Assembly (NCBI GenBank): GCA_002455215.1
Contig: DKKK01000135.1
Location: forward strand, 1-10,941
Length of the DNA: 10,941 bases
Source: Anaerolineales bacterium UBA6668
GTDB lineage: Bacteria > Chloroflexota > Anaerolineae > Anaerolineales > UBA6668
Direction: 5' to 3'
This document shows, one piece after another, positions 7,219 to 10,941 of the stretch. The notes beneath the pieces are model-generated. The model was not told the DNA's origin. It saw only the letters and a list, made by a program, of their open reading frames with translations, and did no database searches. The position numbers were made by a program, and so were the translations under genes. The first letter of the stretch is position 1; every line of letters starts with the position of its first letter.

Positions 7219-7248
7219 TTAAGAAAAGGCGTAAATTTAAAACGTGCC
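7219..7248 (+). promoter_or_regulatory. Conserved 30-base motif, copy 2, upstream of the CpXC operon
   Basis: TTAAGAAAAGGC (7219-7230), TTTAAA (7236-7241) and GTGCC (7244-7248) repeat the blocks of 810-839 at identical spacing, giving 23 shared positions in 30. Read on the minus strand, the direction of the CpXC gene, it is GGCAC then GTTTTAAATT, also close to copy 1, so the site is nearly symmetrical. It ends 60 bases before the CpXC ATG. A TATAAT lies upstream on the minus strand at 7283-7278 without a good -35, which would put the motif just downstream of a transcription start, a usual place for a repressor operator. That promoter assignment is weak. Confidence 0.5.
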
Positions 7249-7277
7249 GAATAGAGACAGATTGTAAAACTTGGCAA

Positions 7278-7283
7278 ATTATA
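7278..7283 (-). promoter_or_regulatory. Candidate -10 box for the CpXC-glycosyltransferase operon
   Basis: Perfect TATAAT on the minus strand, about 120 bases upstream of the CpXC ATG. No TTGACA-like box lies 16-18 bases further up and there is no extended -10 TG, so support is the hexamer alone plus its place before the first gene of an operon. Confidence 0.25.
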
Positions 7284-7291
7284 AACCAAAC

Positions 7292-7327
7292 CCCTGACTT
7301 CGCACAGGTTCAGGGATTCATTTTTTT
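7292..7327 (+). terminator. Possible hairpin followed by T-run, in an empty region
   Basis: CCCTGA (7292-7297) pairs with TCAGGG (7310-7315), and seven T residues follow at 7321-7327 on the plus strand. The stem is short and the T-run starts five bases after it. No plus-strand gene lies immediately upstream, so it may guard against antisense transcription or be a back-up stop for the minus-strand dehydrogenase operon. It could also be chance. Confidence 0.3.
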
Positions 7328-7351
7328 GCAAAATGATGGTATGTTTTTGGC

Positions 7352-7388
7352 AAATAAAAACCGCCTATCCGATAAAATGGGTAGGCGG
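7352..7388 (-). terminator. Intrinsic terminator of the MuiA-dehydrogenase operon
   Basis: CCGCCTATCC (7361-7370) and GGGTAGGCGG (7379-7388) form a 10-bp stem with one G-T pair and an 8-base loop. On the minus strand the stem is followed directly by TTTTTATTTG (7360-7351). It starts 25 bases after the TAG of the dehydrogenase gene. This is a standard Rho-independent terminator for the minus-strand operon. Confidence 0.88.
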
Positions 7389-7413
7389 TTGAGCAAATGC
7401 AGGGGAAGAATGG

Positions 7414-8493
7414 CTAGGATAGGGAGTTCCACACTTCCAACTTGTTGCGGGTGCGGCGAATCACATCATCGGTGAACTCGCTGGTGCTGGAGTGCCCACC
7501 CAAATCAGCCGTTTTTATTCCATCCACCACAGCTTCAAAGACGGCTTCACGGATAGCACGGGAGGCTCGCTCTGCTTGTGGGTTGTCGAAGTAGGTGAGC
7601 AATGCCGCTCCCGCCAGAATCATTGCCATTGGGTTTGCGACATTCTTGCCAAACAGGCTGGGGGCTGTGCCATGTGGGGCTTCTGCCATGACCACCTTCA
7701 CCTTGCTGGTATCTACGTCAAAGTTGAGTACCAAAGATTCCGATGCGGCAATTGTGCCATACATTTTTAGCACCAAGTCAGATACCAAATCGCCATCGCG
7801 GTTCAAACATGGAATTACCAAACTTTCGCCAGCGGAGTCGAGTAGCAAAGCCAGCATAGCGTCAATCAATTGTGGCTCGTAGCGCACGGTGGTGTGGCGT
7901 TTGGCGGCGGCATCCATCTCTTCCTTAAACATGCCTTCATATACCGGACTGACCGTATATTTCGGACCGCCAAAAACCTTAGCGCCGGAGCGAGCGGCAT
8001 ATTGGAAGGCAAATTCGGTGACAGCGTGGCAAGTGCGGCGGGAGATGTGTTCGGTGCGGTAGGCAATTTCATCGCCATCTTCGTTTTCACGCCACTCTTT
8101 GGCATTGTAAGCGTCATCTACTGCCATGCGCACGACTGCAATCGGGGCGTGTACCCCACCCACCGGGCGCACGCCCGGAATGCGCCGCCCAATGCGCAGG
8201 ATTACTTTGCCGTCGATGGCTTCGCGCAAAATGGCATTTGGAGAACCGACATCGCCCTTAATTTCGGGCGTAATCGTGGCGGCTTTCAGCCCCAGCCCGG
8301 TTTTTAGCATGGCTTCGGCGGCTTGGTGAACGACTGCGTTTTTGGTGGCGCGGCGATTTCCGAGCGACAAATCAAAGCGCATAAAATTCACTGGCACTTG
8401 AGTCACTTCGGGCGCAAGCACCCGCAAAGCTTCTTCCAATAATTCTTGACCCGTTTGGTCTCCTTCAAGGACAATAATGGTTTTGGTATTCAT
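7414..8493 (-). CDS. Isocitrate/isopropylmalate dehydrogenase family protein, closest in motifs to isocitrate dehydrogenase
   Basis: This 359-residue protein belongs to the metal-dependent beta-decarboxylating dehydrogenases, which oxidise isocitrate, 3-isopropylmalate or related 2-hydroxy acids. GDQTGQE (11-17) replaces the usual GDGIGPE. S84-P-N86-A-I-L-R90 keeps the S-x-N-x3-R pattern that binds the isocitrate carboxylate. VVRMAVDDAYNAKEW (120-134) aligns without gaps with the E. coli Icd segment RENSEDIYAGIEW and keeps the catalytic Tyr (Y129), although the central REN(T/S)E motif is lost. Metal-binding aspartates fit D211 and, in NRDGDLVSD (231-239), D235 and D239. HGTAPSLFGKNVANP (274-288) is the adenine-binding loop; the Lys-Tyr pair of NADP-specific Icd is Ser279-Leu280 here, so the cofactor cannot be called. 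The ATG at 8493 lies 15 bases after the MuiA stop with no visible Shine-Dalgarno, suggesting coupled translation. Isocitrate is likely but unproven. Confidence 0.85.
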   Translation of the reverse strand: MNTKTIIVLEGDQTGQELLEEALRVLAPEVTQVPVNFMRFDLSLGNRRATKNAVVHQAAEAMLKTGLGLKAATITPEIKGDVGSPNAILREAIDGKVILRIGRRIPGVRPVGGVHAPIAVVRMAVDDAYNAKEWRENEDGDEIAYRTEHISRRTCHAVTEFAFQYAARSGAKVFGGPKYTVSPVYEGMFKEEMDAAAKRHTTVRYEPQLIDAMLALLLDSAGESLVIPCLNRDGDLVSDLVLKMYGTIAASESLVLNFDVDTSKVKVVMAEAPHGTAPSLFGKNVANPMAMILAGAALLTYFDNPQAERASRAIREAVFEAVVDGIKTADLGGHSSTSEFTDDVIRRTRNKLEVWNSLS

Positions 8494-8508
8494 AAATTGT
8501 TTGATAAA

Positions 8509-10065
8509 TTAGGGTAGTCCGACTATTTCACGGTCTGCTGGATATTCCACAGCGTAGCTATATTGCACGGTTTGTTTTGCGCCACCGCTCAATGACAATT
8601 TCCATTCGAGCAAACTGAGTTCGCTCTTTTCGCTAGCTTCCGGCGTGATGGAGAGCAAATTACACTTGATAGACTCTTCCATTGGGTGGGGGAGATGTTC
8701 CCGTACTAGCACAGTTTGCGTTTGTTGATATAGATTTTGCATCTCAATCGTGTAGGTGTACACAATTTTGCGCCGCCCAGAGAGCAGTGTTTTCTCGACT
8801 TTGCGTTGGGCTAGCTTGCGTTCTACCCGAATTTGCTCATCAACGCCAAGAGCGAGTTCAAACGATTGCCCATTCACGACTAATTCCAGCGCAGTTCTTC
8901 CCAAAAACTCATCGTTGGCAAACAACTGCGCCATGCCCGGCAATAAGGTCAAACCGCTGGTGTTTTCGATGCTTAGGCGGCGCACCACTTGCTCAGAATG
9001 GATAGGGGCAGTAACAAAATCGAGTCGGGCTTTGACGCCCACATCGGCGATTGAGAGTTTACGGGCAGTATTGTTTCCGGCTAGCTGGATATCCCCGGCA
9101 AGTTGGTATTGCACACTTAAGCCAGCATTTTCTACGCTAGCAGAATTCATTACCATTTCGGGAGCGGCATCTGCTGAGACAGCCCCGACATTTTCCGCCA
9201 TCATGGGCATTGCCGAGCGTTGGAGCATGGCGCGTTTGGGCATGGGCGGCGGGGCAATTGGGCGTAAATGTACATACCACGGGTCGAGTTCGGGAATTTC
9301 GCTAATCCCTTGACTCAAGTTGGCGGTAGAAAGAGTCATCTTTACCCCTTGCCAGTCTTCACCACTATTCTGGCGCACTTCGGCTAGGTAAGCGACTTGC
9401 AGGTTTTCGGGGGTGTAGCGAATGTCGTAAAGCGGTTGCCAACTGGCATCCGGCAGAATGTACTTAATGTCCAGTTCCAAATCACCTGCTTGTTGTGCCG
9501 ACAACTCAACCACAACCGTATTGCGTTCGGTGGGGCGTTGGGCTTGCACTTGGCGCAATTCGGCTTGCAAGCGCTTGATTTCGCGTTCGCTTGCCCGCTG
9601 TTGGCGTTGCATTTTTAGTTGCAGTTGCGATAGCCCAAGCAGGCGTTGGCGCACGAAGTCGAATAACTCGGCTTGTTGGGCAGGTGTGCGCTCACGGAGG
9701 CTGAGGGCGCGGGCATAGACTTCCCCCTGATTGCCTAATTGTTGCAGGTATTCACCTTCTTTTTTCAACACTTGTTCTTGTTGTTGAAGCGCAAGCAGGT
9801 TTTCTTGTTCCTGTTCGAGTTGTTGTTCCAATTGTTGAGCGTTGCTGGCTGGGGTGACTGCAAAAAACTGCCGTTCCACTTGTACGCCCAGCAGTACAGC
9901 CCGAGCGTTACCCCGTCCACTGACTCGTACACTTTCCGTGAGCAAATGCAATGGCAAATTCTCTATGCGGATGGTTTGCACGCCACTTTGTACATTAACT
10001 TTTCCGCGCCGTGTAATGAGCGCTCGGTCTGAAAAAAGAGTCACTTCAATGGGAATGGTGTTCAT
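8509..10065 (-). CDS. MuiA-family protein (DUF4140 and DUF4139 domains)
   Basis: This 518-residue protein matches the mucoidy-inhibitor MuiA-like family. The N-terminal DUF4140 part (about 4-100) has VTLFSDRALITRRGKV. A glutamine-rich coiled coil follows (about 75-178). The DUF4139 part (about 190-515) has the hallmark YILPDASWQPLYDIRY (202-217) and NSGEDWQGVKMTLSTAN (233-249), broken by a Pro/Met/Ala-rich linker at 268-310 that is common in the family. No signal peptide is visible, so it is probably cytoplasmic or peripheral. The family name comes from a Pseudomonas report that it suppresses mucoidy; the molecular role is unknown. It is the first gene of an operon with the dehydrogenase. The ATG at 10065 has no Shine-Dalgarno, but TATAAT sits six bases before it, so translation from a leaderless mRNA is likely. 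Confidence 0.9.
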   Translation of the reverse strand: MNTIPIEVTLFSDRALITRRGKVNVQSGVQTIRIENLPLHLLTESVRVSGRGNARAVLLGVQVERQFFAVTPASNAQQLEQQLEQEQENLLALQQQEQVLKKEGEYLQQLGNQGEVYARALSLRERTPAQQAELFDFVRQRLLGLSQLQLKMQRQQRASEREIKRLQAELRQVQAQRPTERNTVVVELSAQQAGDLELDIKYILPDASWQPLYDIRYTPENLQVAYLAEVRQNSGEDWQGVKMTLSTANLSQGISEIPELDPWYVHLRPIAPPPMPKRAMLQRSAMPMMAENVGAVSADAAPEMVMNSASVENAGLSVQYQLAGDIQLAGNNTARKLSIADVGVKARLDFVTAPIHSEQVVRRLSIENTSGLTLLPGMAQLFANDEFLGRTALELVVNGQSFELALGVDEQIRVERKLAQRKVEKTLLSGRRKIVYTYTIEMQNLYQQTQTVLVREHLPHPMEESIKCNLLSITPEASEKSELSLLEWKLSLSGGAKQTVQYSYAVEYPADREIVGLP

Positions 10066-10077
10066 AGGTCAATTATA
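10066..10077 (-). promoter_or_regulatory. -10 box six bases before the MuiA ATG (leaderless promoter)
   Basis: The minus strand carries TATAAT at 10077-10072, then TGACCT, then the ATG at 10065. Transcription normally begins six to eight bases after a -10 box, so the mRNA would start at or next to the start codon. There is no Shine-Dalgarno and no recognisable -35. Confidence 0.5.
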
Positions 10078-10162
10078 GTGGAAATGCCAAATTTTTGTGG
10101 GTGAGAGAAAGGTTGTATCATGCTCGGGTGCATAATGAGCTACACTCCCAAACACAAATCTC

Positions 10163-10177
10163 TGCTATAATTTTCTC
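10163..10177 (+). promoter_or_regulatory. Extended -10 box six bases before the UbiA-family ATG (leaderless promoter)
   Basis: TGCTATAAT (10163-10171) is a perfect extended -10 element, followed by TTTCTC and the ATG at 10178. The geometry is the same as for the divergent MuiA gene. The start codon would be about the first transcribed base, and no Shine-Dalgarno is present. Confidence 0.55.
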
Positions 10178-10941
10178 ATGGTCAAATTACCCCCACTCCT
10201 ACGTGCGATGCGCCCACACCAATGGCATAAAAATGTTTTGGTATATGTTCCACTGGTATTTGACAGAAAATTCACCGATATCCAGCTAATTCTGCAATCC
10301 ACCATCGTTTTTCTCCTGTTGTGTTTTTTATCCAGTTCGGTTTACCTGCTTAATGACATTGCCGACCGCGAACAAGACAAACTCCACCCCAAAAAACGCT
10401 TCCGCCCAATCGCATCTGGAGAACTGTCCGTAACGACTGCCTGGGTCTTTGCCCTTGTTCTGCCGCTCGTTGTATTAACAATCGGCTATTGGATGAATTT
10501 GCGCTTGGGTGGACTATTGACGGTTTATTGGCTACAAAATATTGCATACTCCTTCAAGCTAAAGCATGTAGTCTTGCTGGATGTATTACTCATTGCCTTT
10601 GGCTTTGTCTTGCGCGTTGCCTGTGGTGTTGCGATTGTAGATGTAGAACGGTTCTCGCCGTGGTTATATATGTGCATCACCTTAGGTGCGCTAATGATCG
10701 GCTTGGGCAAACGCCGTCACGAATTGATGTTGATGGAAGCCGGCACCAAAGGCTCGCGGGTGGTGCTCGACGATTACACCATCCCCTTTGTAGATACCTT
10801 GATAACGATAGTAGCCACCAGTACGCTGGTCGGTTACTCCATATACACCTTCACCGCCCCCAGTTTACCCGCCAATGATAGCATGATGTTGACCATCCCA
10901 ATTGCCTTTTACGGCTTAGCTCGCTATCTGTATTTGATCCA
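10178..10941 (+). CDS. UbiA-family prenyltransferase, decaprenyl-phosphate phosphoribosyltransferase-like (3' partial)
   Basis: The reading frame is open from ATG 10178 to the window end (254 codons seen; related proteins have about 290-300). RPHQWHKN (12-19) is typical of the phosphoribosyl-transferring branch of UbiA. NDIADREQD (59-67) is the first Asp-rich motif that binds pyrophosphate through magnesium, followed by HPKKRFRPIASG (70-81). AYSFKLKHVVLLDV (123-136) and GKRRHEL (177-183) also match decaprenylphosphoryl-5-phosphoribose synthase relatives. Several membrane helices are evident. In actinobacteria such enzymes join phosphoribosyl pyrophosphate to polyprenyl phosphate, giving a lipid-linked pentose donor for cell-wall glycans. 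Here the exact prenyl chain and use are unknown, though a GT-C enzyme that would need such a donor is about 5 kb away. It is divergent from MuiA, with 112 bases between the start codons. Confidence 0.9.
   Translation, partial: MVKLPPLLRAMRPHQWHKNVLVYVPLVFDRKFTDIQLILQSTIVFLLLCFLSSSVYLLNDIADREQDKLHPKKRFRPIASGELSVTTAWVFALVLPLVVLTIGYWMNLRLGGLLTVYWLQNIAYSFKLKHVVLLDVLLIAFGFVLRVACGVAIVDVERFSPWLYMCITLGALMIGLGKRRHELMLMEAGTKGSRVVLDDYTIPFVDTLITIVATSTLVGYSIYTFTAPSLPANDSMMLTIPIAFYGLARYLYLI

Noticed and set aside
1..10941. CRISPR arrays, tRNA, rRNA, insertion sequences, toxin-antitoxin or defence genes
   Set aside because: No repeat-spacer pattern, cloverleaf, transposase or inverted-repeat ends were found on reading both strands; the only tandem repeat is the 20-bp one at 5765-5824.

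Overview
The window looks like part of a Chloroflexota genome, probably an Anaerolineae-like lineage, at moderate GC. This is inferred from gene content: a large GT-C membrane glycosyltransferase with the C-terminal beta-sandwich domain common in that phylum, a CpXC-domain protein with helical repeats, a MuiA/DUF4139 protein, and a decaprenyl-phosphate-phosphoribosyltransferase-like UbiA protein. The first ~345 bases differ: they are GC-rich, have nearly all G/C third codon positions, and encode a proteobacterial-looking S-adenosylhomocysteine hydrolase segment. That segment runs in frame into the C-terminal half of a CapA-family metallophosphatase, so the left edge is most likely an assembly chimera or a recombination junction.

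Layout. 1-696 (+) is the hybrid ORF. 697-905 is an AT-rich intergenic region with a GGCAC/GTGCC palindrome. 906-2300 (+) is a long class II aldolase-family protein. It converges on a three-gene minus-strand operon: CpXC helical-repeat protein (7158-5797), GT-C membrane glycosyltransferase (5769-3307), GT2 glycosyltransferase (3301-2324). The operon ends in a strong hairpin that includes the last stop codon. 7159-7413 holds the operon's upstream region, a second copy of the palindromic motif, and a clear intrinsic terminator for the next operon. That second operon, also minus strand, is MuiA-family protein (10065-8509) then isocitrate/isopropylmalate dehydrogenase-family protein (8493-7414). 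A 112-bp divergent promoter region separates it from a plus-strand UbiA-family prenyltransferase that runs off the right edge (10178-10941+).

How the genes fit together. The two glycosyltransferases (a cytoplasmic-face GT2 with C-terminal membrane segments and a GT-C enzyme expected to use a lipid-linked donor) form a cell-surface glycan module. The UbiA-family enzyme nearby may make a polyprenyl-phosphate-linked sugar, but it is a separate transcription unit. The dehydrogenase and aldolase are central-carbon-type enzymes without an obvious link to the glycan module.

No defence system, CRISPR array, mobile element, tRNA or rRNA was seen. The most interesting signals are small. A 30-base motif is shared between two intergenic regions. 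A 20-bp-period tandem repeat spans the stop of one gene and the start of the next. A pair of mirror-image TATAAT boxes lies exactly six bases from divergent start codons, which suggests leaderless mRNAs. The CpXC protein has lost one of its four signature cysteines. I found no convincing new multi-gene system.
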